Source: Grammothele lineata
Lineage: Eukaryota > Basidiomycota > Agaricomycetes > Polyporales > Polyporaceae
NCBI GenBank assembly: GCA_002150815.3
Contig: NDFF03000100.1
Span: 1 to 64,000, forward strand
DNA length: 64,000 bases
Reading direction: 5' to 3'
A program made the translations under genes and the position numbers. Positions 9,572 through 21,945 of this stretch are shown one piece after another. Each line of letters starts with the position of its first letter. The stretch's first letter is position 1. A model generated the notes under the pieces. It did not search any database, was not told where the DNA came from, and worked only from the letters and a program-made list of their open reading frames with translations.

Positions 9572-11637
9572 AGTGCGTGCACCATAAGTGCCCGAAACCG
9601 TGCTCGGAGCCGTGCGCCCCGTGTATGGAGCAGTGCCTATGGAAATGCGCGCACATGGAGTGTCCTGTGCTTTGCGGTTCCGTGAGTTATCGAGTATTCT
9701 CTCCTCCAATTGTTTCTAATCCTCAGACCGTGTATAGATCTGCTCGCGCCTTCCATGTGATGAGCCGTGCAAGAACACGCTCAAGTGCGGCCACCCGTGC
9801 CCGTCTGGTACGTCTTCCGTTATGCTATTCTCTCTTGATTCAAGGCTGACCTCCCTGGTAGTCTGCGGTGAACCCTGCGAGTCTCAAAAGTGCATCATAT
9901 GCCTTCCTGCGGACAGGAAGGTCGATATAGTCGACTTCATCATGCAGCGTCGCCTCGAAGAGATTGACCTCGACTCCCCGGACGTCAGCGATCGCCTCAT
10001 TACGCTCGCGTGCGGGCATCTCTTCACTGTGGAAACGCTGGACGGACATTGCGACATGGCGGCCTACTACGAGATCGACCAGATGGGCCAGTTCCTGTCC
10101 ACGAAGTCGCCGCCTGTCGACTACCAGAAGCCTCCGACGTGCCCGACGTGCCGAGGACCCGTAACGGCGCTCCGCTACGGCCGTATCACGAAGCGTGCCA
10201 CACTCGACATCCTTGAGCAAAACGTCGCGAGCACGATGTCAAGCGCGCTGGACGAGTGCAGTCCAGGGATTTCCGAGTTCTCAGCCAACATCGAGGCGTA
10301 CCGCACGCAAGCCAAGGAGCTCCAATATTCCTTCGACCCCAATGATAGCTCCACAAAACCAACCAAGGAAACGTCCTTCGCTATGAACGGCCCCGTCCCG
10401 GCAAACACCTTCGACCTCGAAGGCATGCAGAAAGTGCACGACATAGCACTCGATGAGGCCCGCAGCTGGTACAAGATCGTAAAAGACATCGTCGTCACCT
10501 ACCGCCGCGTCGCCAAGATCGCCACTACCCGCGGCGCACACGTTAAGGCGTACGAGGCGGCGGTCACGACCCTCTTCCGGCTCGAGATGCAGGCGCTCGC
10601 CTCGGACCCCACCCCCACTGCAGCCGACACACCGCCCGAGCCGCTCGCGCTCGTCGCCGTCGACCACAAGATCGGGCAGCCCCCGCCCAAGGCGGACGTG
10701 CGCTTCCAGGTCGAGGCGTACTTCCTCACGCTCGAGCTCCGCGCGCTCCTCGCTCAGATCGCCCAGGCGCGCGTCGACGGGCTCTCGGTGACGGCGGACG
10801 GGGGCCATCGCGCGCGTTGGACCGCGTTCGTGGCGTTCTTGTACCGCTCGTGCCTCGCAGATGCAGAGAAAGCGCGAGCTCTTGCGGAGCGATCCGCTGC
10901 GTCCCGCCAGGCTGCGCGTGCGGGCTTGCACATGCTGCGCTTTGAGTTCGAGGGTTTCCGGTGGGGGACGATGTGCGAGCGCGCGGACCTCTTCCGCGAA
11001 GGCAAGTTTGATGCGACCGCGCGAAACATGCTTTCGATCAAGGTCGTGGGGTACAAGATCAAGATGTTCAAAGCGTATCGGGATCTGCAGCAGGAGTACA
11101 TGCGCAAACGACCGTCGAAGACCGTGAACGATCTGAAGAACGAGCGGCAATGGCTAGACGAGAATTGCGGGAAGAAAGTGGAGGCTTGGCAGAAGGAGTG
11201 CAACGCGCTCGAGGATTTCGTCGTGAAGGGCGGGTTCTACCAACCCATGTCTCTCCAGGAGCGGGAGGAGATCGTGAAGGCCTTCGGATTCTGTAAGCCT
11301 TAGTTCGTCATCGTACATGCGGTAGACCGTTTTGACGCTTTCTTGCTACTACTTACAGCACACCGCGGGCACTTCTACAACTGCGAGAACGGGCACACGT
11401 TCGTCATCACCGAGGTAAGGCTCCTCCGTCCGCGTCGCAGAACACGGGATCTTCAACTGATGCTTGGGGCAGTGCGGCGGGGCTATGCAAGAGGCTCGAT
11501 GCCCCGAGTGCAACGCGCCGATCGGAGGTTCTGATCACCGTATCAACACAAGCAACACGCGCGCGACTGAGTATGAGGCCATTGCTCGCAGACAGGGGTC
11601 TTTGGACGGAGTTTTCAACTGGACGAGGGACGCTTGA
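9572..11637 (+). pseudogene. ZNFX1/NF-X1-type helicase, 3' part (continuation)
   Basis: Continues the gene interrupted at 4482. It encodes more NF-X1-type Cys-rich repeats (CPKPCSEPCAPCMEQC, then DEPCKNTLKCGHPCPS), a RING-like segment (CIICLPADRK ... LACGHLF ... PTCPTCRGPV), a long Ala/Glu-rich helical region (about 10240-11290), and a C-terminal RZ-type zinc-finger segment (HRGHFYNCENGHTF, CGGAMQEARCPECNAPIGG). The gene ends at TGA 11635-11637. Introns at about 9681, 9810, 11293 and 11415 have canonical sites. The coding frame here is undamaged, so the insertion is recent or is absent from another haplotype. As assembled, the first transposon stop (4501-4503) ends translation. Confidence 0.88.
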
Positions 11638-13401
11638 TGTGACGTCGGCGGAACAGGGAGTCGCAGTCTACGAGATAGAGAAATGAAGCAAGGATCGGCA
11701 TTGATAGAAACTGTATATTATGCGGTACCGCAACAGGTTTGCTGGTATTATGTAGAACAACGTCAGGTCCGTCATCTGTCAGCTCCCTACTCGGTCGCAA
11801 CGCACGCACACGAATAACAGCCTGAAGCCCCTCATACTCGTCGAGCAGGACCGCCAGCACACCGCGCAACCGGCCATAGGGAGTCCTCTCCAAACGCCGG
11901 CGCCAAGGGGGCCATCCAGTCCCCACGGCAGAGCACTGGCGGCCGCTGTACTCGCGGGTTGCTCAGGTCGTGAGCACCCGCCGCTGACGTGTCGCGAAGA
12001 CAGACGCAGATCGAGCGATAGGGCCGTGCGCGATGCAGGCTGCAGTGTCGAACGGCGATGCATTGACGAACATACGTAGCGGTGAGTCGACAATAAGCTA
12101 CACCACATCCTCAACAACTCCCACAGCGCTGCAACGGCGCGCCAGTCGTTGGACCATGCCCTGGAATGAAAAAAATTAGAAACAGAATGAACAAGAGACG
12201 ATGCGAAAGATGAAAGCACAAGTGTGCTCGTCTGCTCTGCTTAGCCACAGACTAGGCATGCTTCCACATGTACAGACGGAATGGAGTGATAAGGCGACAG
12301 CTAAGCAGCAGTCGGGGAGAAGTGCAAAATGATAACAAGGAAAAATGAAGAGAACGCCCCTCGTGCCCGACGCCGGATGCCGCTGGGAGGAAAACTTCCT
12401 GCGCTGGCGGCGCAGCCGCAGAGGCTCGGACAATCCCCCTAAAGATCCCCTCTTTACGAGGGGTGCTTGAGGGATGATTGTGGGCACTACAGCGGGGACG
12501 GTCGTCGTACTCCTGGACGTCATGCTGCGATACGCGTGCGCCCGAGCGCCCAGGATCTGACAGACTAAACTGTGAGGTGAGTCGGCAGTCGACCGGTCTG
12601 GCGTGACGGGTCGACCGCGCTCTCTCGGTATCTGTGTCGGTAGATTTTCCTTGCTCTGGGCAGGGAAAATCTAGCAATCACTAGATGGGCCCGATCGCCC
12701 CGCCGACCGAAGTCGGCGGGAAGGAGACGGTGGTGAGGGGACGATCGTGTAGTACGTTTCGCGGCGTGCAGGCGCCTTGCACGCTGCTAGGCATCGTCGG
12801 CGATCGTCAATCCCGAGCGGCGGTCACGGGAGGGGGCCAGCCCTCCCGCCCTCAGGCGACCAGCGAGTGGTACCCGAGGGTCAGGCCGATAGGGCGTTCA
12901 TTCAAGAAGCAGAAGCGAAGCGAAACGGCGTTCGAAGAACAAGGTTACCGGGACACATCGAATAGGATCACTCACCATCCAAAGACTTCGCGACCGAAAC
13001 CTTGGTGAAGAAGGACCTCCGAACGCTATCGAGGCTGAACTAGACAACGATCTTGCATCGCAGGCAGGGAGCAAGGACAAGGTCGTCGAGGAAGATGAGA
13101 AAAACAAGGGGACGCGTGATGCGTGCATTTTATATCCGACAGGCGTGATCGTGGGAATAGGGCTGATGGGACATTGAGGCAGAAGCGCCCAGCCACATGA
13201 GGACGGCCCGTTGTACTCGCCCTCTCTGACTTCAACGCTACTTGGCCATCGCCGTCGTCCGTTCGAATACAACACTATCCTTTTTCCGTCAAGTTCACAC
13301 CGAGCCAACATGCTCCTATTCACCGCCAAACGCGTCCAGCTCCATCCAACTTGCCCCCATTCTCCTCTCCCGCCCAACCTGGCGAATCGCCCGAGTCAGA
13401 T
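11638..13401. other. intergenic region with one dispersed-repeat copy
   Basis: No convincing gene between the helicase and the F-box gene. The recognisable content is the repeat at 12356-12895 with flanking splice-like sites at 12971-12975 (donor, minus strand) and 12301-12302 (acceptor). Confidence 0.5.
12356..12895 (-). repeat. dispersed repeat copy 1
   Basis: One edge is GCCCCTCGTGCCCGA (12356 side), the other GGCCGATAGGGC (12884-12895). On the minus strand a GTGAGT donor-like site lies at 12975 and a CTGCTGCTTAG acceptor-like site ends at 12301, giving a 675-nt putative intron. Confidence 0.6.
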
Positions 13402-16103
13402 ATGACTCTCTTCCCAAGGCTATTCAACGTTTACAACCGCTTCCTGAATCCGGCCATACCGAAAACCTCTCTCGACAGGCTCTCAAATGATATCATAGTT
13501 GATGGTATATTCGACTACCTCGATGTCATCGACATCATTCGCATGCGAACGGTACGCTATTCTCCTTTCTCTTCGAGGATGCTATGGAGCAGGAAGATGG
13601 GCTAGGTGGCGGAAATACACGCTTTTTGGTGGTATGGAGAGCATATATGCGAGGCACCATCTGGGTAGTGCGTATATGCGGTCGCGGATCGACGCTCGGA
13701 GCCGAGTCTGTACTCCTCTTTCAGAGGAGCTGCGATCGACGCGTCTGTGACATTCGCGATTCGTTATATGGCTTGCTACCCGCGATCGAAAACATAAAAT
13801 GTTGCATATGTCACACGTTGCCAAGACTGGTACACGCATTCCTGGGGCGCGCACGCACCCGATCCAGCGTACAATTGCGTCCTGCACTACGGACTGCCGG
13901 CACCTCTAGCTACCCGATCTAACCGCATTGCCCACAGGTCAGCAAACTCTACTACCAGCTCACTCACGAGCCCGTCATTTGGAAACGCGCACTCCGACGC
14001 GCCGACGTCCCCCTCCCACCCATCGCCCCCACAACGCGCAACACCATCGCAAGACTCTCCGGGCTTGAAGCCGAGCGCCTCCTCACGCGCGCATACTCGC
14101 TCGACCGCAACTGGAAGCTCCCCAGCCCGCGCACGCTCCGCACATGGACGTTCAACTCGACCTACCGTGTCTCCTCCATGACGCTGCTGCCCGGGGGCCA
14201 GTATCTGGTCGCCTCCGTCTCCAACCCCTCGGAGGACCGGTTCTCAGTGTGCATCTTCTCGATGGAGAACAACCCTCCCCGCGCGCTGGCCGCGTTTCCG
14301 CTCGCGACGAAGGCGTACGGGATCGTGGCGAAGTACATGACGATCAGGGACCAGCCGTCGATCGTCATCGCGCTCATCCGGAGGGACTACCATCATAGGC
14401 GGGACAAGAAGAGGGCGTACGTCGTTACCGTCCTACCCCTTTTACTCTCACTCACGTTTATTCCAGGAGGCTGGGCAAACTCCAAAAAATCTCCGAATTC
14501 AGCGAATATCACAAGATTGATTCCCCGGACCAGTTCCGCTACGAGTGTCAGGTGCTGTACGCGCCTCTCGAGCACCTCGAGACGCTTGTCTACGCTCCGT
14601 ACCACCCAGACACCGCCCAGTACCGCTCGTGGGTCCAGTCCCTCCCCAAGCCGTTCGCCTACCTGGCCTCGGTGACGTCGAGGAGCGAGCTCTCCTGCCC
14701 CGTGGTCGAAAAGATGTACGGCTCGCCGTACCTCGCCGTCGTCAAAGGCGACAACGCCATCACCTTCAAAAGGCTCGAAGGCGGCGCAGCCGCGACGCTC
14801 GTCTGCCGTCCGCACCAAGGCGCCGAAGCGCAGGTACGTTCGCACCCGCCCTTTGTCTCATCTTCCCCGCTAACATCCTCACCTCTCCTTCCGCAGAGAC
14901 ACCACATCAAGTCGATCAAACTCCTCCCTAAAGAGCACGCCGTCTTCGTCGTCCGCGAGATCGCCCACCCCGACACCTCCGCCCCGCACAAGCCCGGGTA
15001 CGCCTTCGAAGTCTACCACGCGCCCGAATCAGCGGCGGAGCCAGCGACGCACGAGCGCGACGCGGAGCAGAGCATCATCGGGTGGGCGTTCGGCAGGCTC
15101 GCGCACGTCTACGTCCCCGAGTTCCCGCCCACGACGCGCAAGGCGGACTTGATGCCTCCACCGCCCTCGCGCCGGCCCGCCGGCGCTCCGTCCGGGTCGG
15201 CACAGGCCGGACCGTCGTCCCGGACCATGGAGCAGCTGCAGTTGGAAGACGAAGGCCCCGCGGGGGCGCGGAGCACGTCCGAACCTCCTCCCCCGCCCCC
15301 TCTATGCGTGTACGCCCACAAAGAACACGAAGAAGGCCTCGTCCGCGTGCTCTTCCACGCAGAGCGGTATGTCTACGGCCCGCCCCCCTCGCCCCCCGGC
15401 TCCGCAGGCGGCTCCGGGGTGCCTGCGCGTCCGCAGAAGAAACACATCCTCTACCGCACGAACCTCGCGCACAACGAGTACATGTTCCAGCGCGCCCGGT
15501 CCCCTGAGACGTTCGTCCGGATCCTCCCCGCGGCGCGCCGCCCGCTCGTGGTCGAGACGCCGTGGAACGATATCGGGGTCGCGCCCGTCGTGCTCGACGT
15601 GAGGCCGTTCGTGGATCGGGGGTGGGAGGGGAAGAGGGAGGTCGTGGAGGGGGTAGTGCAGCATCCGGACGGGTGGATTGGGACTCCGGCGTTCGATGTT
15701 GGGCGGCGGTGGAGGAGCGCGGAGGTGGGACTCGGGGATATTCGGGAGCTGAAGTTGAAGGTGAGGGCGTGGGCGTGGGACGAGGCTGTGGGCCGGCTCG
15801 TTCTTGCGGAGGGCAATGGGAGCAGCTTGGTGGTGTTCGACTTTGCGGCGGGGTCGCGGCCGGGTGGGTGTTTTTGGCTTATGGTGTCCGGGAACGTTGC
15901 TGACTTGTTGGCGTGTGGATTAGATGATCGCGAGAGACATGCTCATGCAGCTAGGATGGGCCTGAGGGACTCACACGATATCGTGATGAAGAACGGGATA
16001 TTTGGGCCTCTACGACGTGCGGGTGATCTCGATACTATGGTAAGTGATGAGCCCAGCCTCGGCAATTTCGCTGGCTGACCTGCGTTTGTAGCAGGAGATT
16101 TAA
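13402..16103 (+). CDS. F-box domain protein
   Basis: F-box proteins link substrates to SCF ubiquitin ligases. The N-terminus (LDRLSNDIIVDGIFDYLDVIDIIRMRTVSK) fits the F-box helix pattern. A long C-terminal region follows, with stretches such as YRVSSMTLLPGGQYLVASVS and IKSIKLLPKEHAVFVV that resemble beta-propeller or WD-like blades, and a Pro/Ser-rich insert (about 15160-15300). Exons: 13402-13551, 13938-14416, 14467-14833, 14897-16039 and a 12-nt last exon 16092-16103. The exon from 14897 probably contains another intron, 15864-15923 (60 nt, GT...TAG, a multiple of three), so the protein is about 696 or 716 residues. The first intron (386 nt) is unusually long. F-box call fairly firm; substrate unknown. 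Confidence 0.8.
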
Positions 16104-16635
16104 TCGGACTTGATGTCTTTGCTCTCTGTGTGCTGTGTATATGCTTTCCACTGTATGCTTTCCCAAGTTGTCTCCGTGTCGCGAGTATGTACGATTGTGA
16201 AGAAGTTCTCAGCTCAGCTAATACATGTAATTCATCTCTCTTGCGTTGTACAGATCATACATCATATCCGTCAGTATACCAGTCGATTCATTTACTCTTA
16301 GGCACCCCTGTCCAGGGAAGCTCTCTATCTAACGAACGCTGCCCGCACGCGGCCGCCTCAAACTTCGTGACACGTATGTTGCTGGAGAGCAGACAGTGTC
16401 CCAATCCACCAATCGGCTCCCTGCATATGCATTCGGTACGGCGAGCGGTATACATCGCGCCACCAGTGAGCGGCGCACTAGAGTCATTACAAGTCGTTCA
16501 GCATTCAGCGAGGTTGATGTTGAAGACGCGGCGGATCACACTCATCTCCGTGATTACGGTGCGCTATGGGCTGCGGGTCCGAGTCAGTATATCGGACGCG
16601 TCGCCGGGCCCGCGCAAGAGTCGGGTTGGCCTCAG

Positions 16636-16688
16636 CGCTCGCGCCACGTGGCCGCTGACGTCAGTCGTTACCGTGCGGACGCACGGTA
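16636..16688 (-). promoter_or_regulatory. conserved SDR upstream module, copy a
   Basis: Contains CCACGTGG, TGACGTCA and GTGCGGACGCACGG in fixed order. The same set occurs at 28660-28712 and 34614-34670. Here it lies about 820-870 bp before the SDR1 start, in the same orientation relative to the gene as at the other loci. A role as a bZIP/bHLH binding cluster is inferred from the palindromic cores. Confidence 0.5.
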
Positions 16689-17389
16689 AACTTGCCTTGC
16701 AGCCCCCACCAGCGCCACGTACGTCTCTCCTCTAGTCCGACTTTAGTTTGAGTCCCTAACCCATCCGCAATAGCTATCAGCCTTGAACCTATGGTAAACT
16801 CACGCGTGTTGCGCTTCTTGTGACAGACGCAACGCCAACTGCAAGTTTCCCTACGGCCATGCGCGTCAGCGTGTGAATTCATGCTGCAACTTTGTCATGC
16901 CAGCCCACACCTAGTCCGAGTGCCCAATCCGAACACAGTGGCCGTCTCTCCAGCGCCCTCCGCTAGCACATACGTTTCTCTTGCCTCGGACGAACTCAGG
17001 TCATGGTATGCACCAGGCCTGTCAAGCTGAATATGGGATACTATCTAAGTGGGATTCCAGCATTCTGATTCCCCTCAACTTCCTGTCATGGACATTCGTA
17101 ATGCATAGCAGATAGCATTTCCCTACACATAACCACTGGAAGTCAGTGTCAGCAGCCCCACACGCTCGTGGATCTGCTTATCATCAGCTCTTCGACAACC
17201 TTCTTGCGAAGCTTCCTCCGCCGCCAAACGCGCACGGTGAGCCTATCGCGTTACTATTTCATTTACTCATGACTCCTCTACTCGCCGCCTACTCTTTTTA
17301 GAATCACCGGGAGCCATAGTGATATGGTGGTGCGGATATGCTAAGGCTCGGCCCCGCACGACGCGCTACGCGACACGGCTGTGCTAGGC

Positions 17390-17396
17390 TATATAA
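17390..17396 (+). promoter_or_regulatory. TATA box of SDR1
   Basis: TATATAA, about 112 bp before the ATG at 17508. Confidence 0.5.
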
Positions 17397-17507
17397 TGCG
17401 TTGGACTCAAGCCCCGCCGGAAGAACCACACCAGGAAGCACTCGAGCCCTCAGGCCTACCTCAGGCCTCGCTCCCTCGTACCCGCTTTTACCGTTATCAC
17501 CTCAAAC

Positions 17508-18525
17508 ATGTCTTCCGAGCAAAGCCACGTCTGGTTCATCACCGGGTAAGCCCTCTTTGACGTCCTCTCACGAACGCTCCCGAACCCATCCTCCCGCCTC
17601 CTCCATAGCGCGAACCGCGGGATCGGCCTCGAACTCGTGCGCCAGATCCTCCTCCCCTCCTCCGGCCCCTCCGACATCGTTCTCGCGGGCTGCCGCAACC
17701 CCTCCTCGGCCACCGCGCTCTCCGCACTCGCCCGAGACCATCCCGGGCGCGTGCACGTCGTCCCGCTCGAGGTGACTGACGATGCGTCGATTCTCAAGGC
17801 GGCGCGGGCTGCGGAGGAGCTGTTAGGGGAGGAACTGGGTGTGGATTATTTGGTTAACAACGCTGGGGTCGTGCGTGTCCTTTCATCTTCTTACGGGAAG
17901 ATACTTGCTCCTTACGCCGCCCCACTCTGCCTTGTAGGGACACGAAGGCGCCGCATCCACCCTGACCTCCTCAGACCTCCTCTCCACGTTCCACGTCAAC
18001 GCCATCGCGCCCGCGCTTGTCACGCAAGCCATCCTGCCTCTGCTCGCTCGAGGTACGAAAAAGACGGTGGTGAATGTCTCGAGCTCGATGGGGAGCATCA
18101 GCGGGGACTTTGGCAAGGAGCGCGCGGCCTCGTACGCGATGAGCAAAGCCGCGCTGAATATGTTCGTAAGTCGCGTGTTCCCTCATCATCTCCACGAACC
18201 GAACGCTCACACGGAATCTGCGCGCGTGCGTTGGGTCTGGCAGACATGCAAGCAAGCCCATGAGCGGCCGGACATCACCACGATCTCGATATGCCCAGGT
18301 TGGCTCGCCACCGGTACGTTCAACCCTCCCTCCTCCAAGTTCAACGCTCACTCGTCCACGCGTACGCTGACGCGCATACGCACGCCCACCCCAGACCTGG
18401 GCGGCGCCAACGCCCCGCTCCCCGTCTCCGAAGGCGTGTCGGGCGTCCTGCGCGTCGTGCGCGCGCTCACGCCCGCAGACACGGGCAAGTTCTTCAACTA
18501 CAAGGGCGAGGAGGTGCCATGGTGA
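17508..18525 (+). CDS. short-chain dehydrogenase/reductase SDR1
   Basis: NAD(P)-dependent classical SDR of the carbonyl reductase type, 242 residues. Exons 17508-17545, 17609-17870, 17938-18165, 18244-18313, 18395-18525; all junctions are canonical and in frame. Motifs: cofactor glycine motif TGANRGIG near residue 12, structural NNAGV near residue 98, catalytic Ser in VVNVSSSMGSI, catalytic YAMSK (Tyr-x-x-x-Lys), and CPGWLATD after the active site. Ends ...FFNYKGEEVPW. No signal peptide, so probably cytosolic. The third-exon end and start match SDR3 and SDR4. Substrate unknown. Confidence 0.88.
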
Positions 18526-19676
18526 CTCGCGCGCGTCGATGTATCGCGCTGTTGTACGTAGTCTCCGAACGTTATATTTTGTCAAAATATTGACGTGAGT
18601 CGTACTGTTGCTGAGCACTGAGCGTTGAGGATTGAGTGGCCATCACCTGTTCGAACTTCGCGCGCGCGGCGGCCGAACGCGCGTGCCAAGCGTTTTTGTC
18701 TGTGGGTCAGACCGAGTTCGGCGGCGGATAGACAATGCCGACCTGTGAACGGTGGATGACGGCGAGTGCTGGTGAGTGTTAACGTTACGGCATGGCGTTC
18801 AACATGAACGCTCTCAGATTGACTGGAACTCGGATATTTTGCTTTGGGCGTCGGAAGATGGATTTTATGGCATCATGCATGTTTTCGCCCATAAGTATCC
18901 CAATATTGTGGACCTGTCTGTCGTCCATGGCCCCAGACGAGTTCTCGTGACTGACGTATCCGGCGTGCTCTGCAATCGCGGTCGGTGACCGATGTCAAGG
19001 CGGACTTGTGCCGGGCAGGACTTGGGTATGCCTTGCGTCATGGGCGCTCCGCCTTTACCGGTGTCAGCGACGTATCCGGTCGCCTGAGGTACCATGGCCG
19101 ACTTGCTCTGCTGGGAGCACTTAGAACTTCATTGATTCCTCTTCTTTGCCTCTTTCTTCTCCACCGCCCCGGAATAGTCACTGACCGATCGTCTTAGATA
19201 GTCCATCAGCCCCGCCTAGTGGACACCTGCTTACGCTGCTGTTCGTCTCCGGTAGAGTTTAGGGAGCTGTACTATATCATGCGGTGTACGTCGGCTCTCT
19301 ATCCTTTACCCCACGCCTGGTGATAGCTCTATACTTCCAGCCATGACAAAGCGACGAGTAGAAAGACAGATGTAAGGACACTTTCGGTTACCGAGCCTAT
19401 CGTCGATGACATTCGCCTCCTAGATCAACGGAGTACACTGTCGTCTGACCTACTCTATTCCTGACCCGACGCGCCGCGGCAGTGACAAGTCCGCGCCTCT
19501 CCACTACGCCTACGATCCTCTTCGGGTCACAGCGTCAAAACACCCAGGCGGTATCCGACTCCAACCCTAGCTTCCCTGCTCCGACGTGTCCACCCCCAAT
19601 CCACCCCGTTCCCGCTCGAGGTTGTTACGCCGCTCAACGAACGCAGTCTGCAGCTCGCCTGGCGTTTGCGCAAAAC

Positions 19677-19683
19677 TGACGTC
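19677..19683 (+). promoter_or_regulatory. TGACGTC element upstream of AA7-1
   Basis: CRE-like core about 200 bp before the ATG, within a GCGCAAAACTGACGTCGGC block kept in the AA7-2 arm (38215-38234). Confidence 0.35.
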
Positions 19684-19779
19684 GGCCGGAATTGCGCCTT
19701 TCCGCCGAACGCCGAGCGAAACTAGCAAGACCTTTACCAGCCATGGTCCTATCTATTACAGGACGGGCAATGCGCTGGG

Positions 19780-19786
19780 TATAAAA
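19780..19786 (+). promoter_or_regulatory. TATA box of AA7-1
   Basis: TATAAAA, 105 bp before the ATG at 19885; the duplicate gene has the same at 38118-38124. Confidence 0.55.
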
Positions 19787-19884
19787 CCGAGCCGTCTGCA
19801 GGCACAAAGGTCGTTCCACCTGGGCTCACCTTCTCCCAGAATCGGTTCAAGCTCCCCCCCCCCAACTTTTACTCTTCGTCCGCA

Positions 19885-21945
19885 ATGCGCTCCATCTTTG
19901 CTACATCCTCCCTTTTCCTTTCCGCCGCGACATCCACGCTTGGCGCATGGGATCTCTCGCGCTCCCTCCACAGCCGCGACGATAGCGGTCTCCTCGATTG
20001 TCTTAGGAACGCCGGGCTCGCCCCGGTCGTCCAGGGCGATCCCGCCTACGCCACGGACGCCGCCCCGTTCAACCTTCGGTGCGTCTTCATGGTCGCAGCG
20101 GACTGAGGTTTGATGCTTACTATCGACTATGACGATCCACTAGGCTCCCGTGGAAGCCCGTCGCGCTCGTCTACCCCAACGACGCGTCCGGCGTTGCTGC
20201 CGCCGTCAAGTGTGGTGCCGCAAACGGCGTCAAGGTCAACGCGCGCGGCGGCGGCCACTCATGTTAGTCTTTTGCTTCCTGGCCCGCGCATGCTCCGTAC
20301 GTACCCTGGAGCTGACCCATTCCTTCTCGCTCTTGCTCGCTTACAGACGCTGCGTTCGCCCTCGGAGGCGAGGACGGCCACTTGACGGTCAGCCTCGACA
20401 ACCTCCGCCACCTCTCCGTCAGCGGCGACACCGCCACGATCGGCGCAGGGAACCATCTCGGTGACGTCGCGCTCTTCCTCTGGGAGAACGGTGCGTACCT
20501 CCATCTTCCTCCCGCCATACTTTCGCTGAACTGAATGCGTCTTCCTCCATGTAGGCAAGCGCGCCATGGCTCATGGAACCTGCCCGTACGTCGGTATTGG
20601 CGGGCACGCGGGCCAAGGCGGCTTCGGGCTCCCCTCCCGCGCGTGGGGCCTCCTCTCGGACCAAGTCACGAGTGTCGAGATCGTCACCGCGAACGGGACC
20701 ATCCTCACCGCGAGCAAGGACACGCACGAGGACCTCTTCTGGGCCGCGACGGGCGCAGGCGCGAGCTTCGGGATCATCACGTCTTTCACGACCGTGACGC
20801 ACCAGGCGGTGGACTCTGTCGCGTTCTCGTACACGTTCGCAAACTACGGCCCGGCGGAGGCGAGCAAGGGTCTGCAGGCGTGGCAGAAGTTCGCGAACGA
20901 TCCGACGAGGCCGCTCGATGCGAACCTCGGGCTGCAGGCGCACGTCAACCCGGGCGGACCGCGCGGGGCGACGTTCTCCGTCAGCGGGCAGTACTGTATG
21001 TGTCTCTTCTCTGCCTCTCGCGAGTTCGAGTTGTGCTAACGTGTCCCCCGGCGCGCATACAGACACCGCGGACGCGGCCAAAGTAAACGCGACGATGGCC
21101 CCGCTCCTCGCGGAGCTCGGCACGCCGACCGCGACGACGATGGAGGCGCAGAACTGGATCCAGAGCGTGCTCTTCCTCGCAAACGCGACCAGTATTAACG
21201 ACCTGAACACGACGCTCGCTCCAGACGTTAACGACACCTTCTACGCGACGTCCACGTTCGTGAGCGAGCAGGAGCCGATGGTGCCCGCCGCCTCCGACGC
21301 GCTCATGGTGTACCTCTATGGCCCCGGCGCGAAGAGCGCCGTCCAGTGGTTCATCATCTTGTGAGTCCCAGTCCTTATCCGCTCCGGTCTCATGCAGGGG
21401 AGGCACGGACGCTGACATTGACGGTTACTGATGTCGATGACGTACCCGCGCGATCGCAGCGACCTCTATGGCGGCGGTGACTCTGCGGTGACGCGCCTTC
21501 CCGCTGACTACAACGCGTTCGACGCGCGCGACGCGCTTTACTCGATCCAGTGAGTTCTCCCTTCCTAGCCTACGACACGGAGCGGGATATACTAACACCG
21601 GGGCCGCGACCAGGTACTACGGGACGATCCCGGCGTCGGTCTCGGACGCGGACGGGATCGCGTTCATCCAGGGCATGAAGGCCGCGGTGGAGGACAACCA
21701 GAAGGGCACGCAGTTCCGCGAGTACGGTGCGTCTCTCATTCACCTCCAGCGTTCCTCCGGCTGGCTACCTTGAAGACAGTGCTGACTGGCAGATTCGGTC
21801 GGGCCCCGCAGTGAACTACATCGACAGCACATACACGGCCGCTGAGTCGCACAAGCGCTACTACCCGACGCACACCGAGCGGCTGACGGCGCTCAAGAAC
21901 AAGTACGACCCGGCGCGCGTGTTCTATTTCCCGCAGGACTTCTGA
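19885..21945 (+). CDS. secreted FAD-linked oxidase, AA7 (glucooligosaccharide oxidase-like)
   Basis: Berberine-bridge-type flavoprotein; AA7 members oxidise the reducing end of oligosaccharides and make H2O2. About 510 residues from eight exons: 19885-20078, 20144-20262, 20347-20490, 20555-20995, 21063-21360, 21460-21549, 21614-21726, 21812-21945. Signal peptide MRSIFATSSLFLSAATSTLGA. The FAD-binding PCMH-type domain shows NARGGGHSYAAF (His expected to be flavinylated), GAGNHLGDV, then GTCPYVGIGGHAGQGGFG (Cys expected for the second covalent FAD bond). The C-terminal BBE segment is VNYIDSTYT ... LKNKYDPARVFYFPQDF. Apparently intact. The substrate (cello-, chito- or other oligosaccharide) cannot be told. 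Confidence 0.9.

Larger units (their letters stand above)
16104..17507. other. intergenic region upstream of SDR1
   Basis: No supported gene. It holds a conserved upstream module (16636-16688) shared with two other SDR loci, and the SDR1 TATA box at 17390. Confidence 0.5.
18526..19884. other. intergenic region between SDR1 and AA7-1
   Basis: No gene recognised. From about 18835 onward it is part of the left arm of the AA7 inverted duplication and matches the reverse complement of 38.0-39.05 kb. The AA7-1 promoter lies at its right end. Confidence 0.5.

Noticed and set aside
12356..12895. Ordinary MITE with terminal inverted repeats
   Set aside because: The two edges are only partly complementary (GCCC...CTCGAT shared) and no consistent target duplication is seen; the splice-site context is the stronger pattern.
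20419..21237. 272-codon minus-strand open frame
   Set aside because: Antisense shadow of AA7-1.
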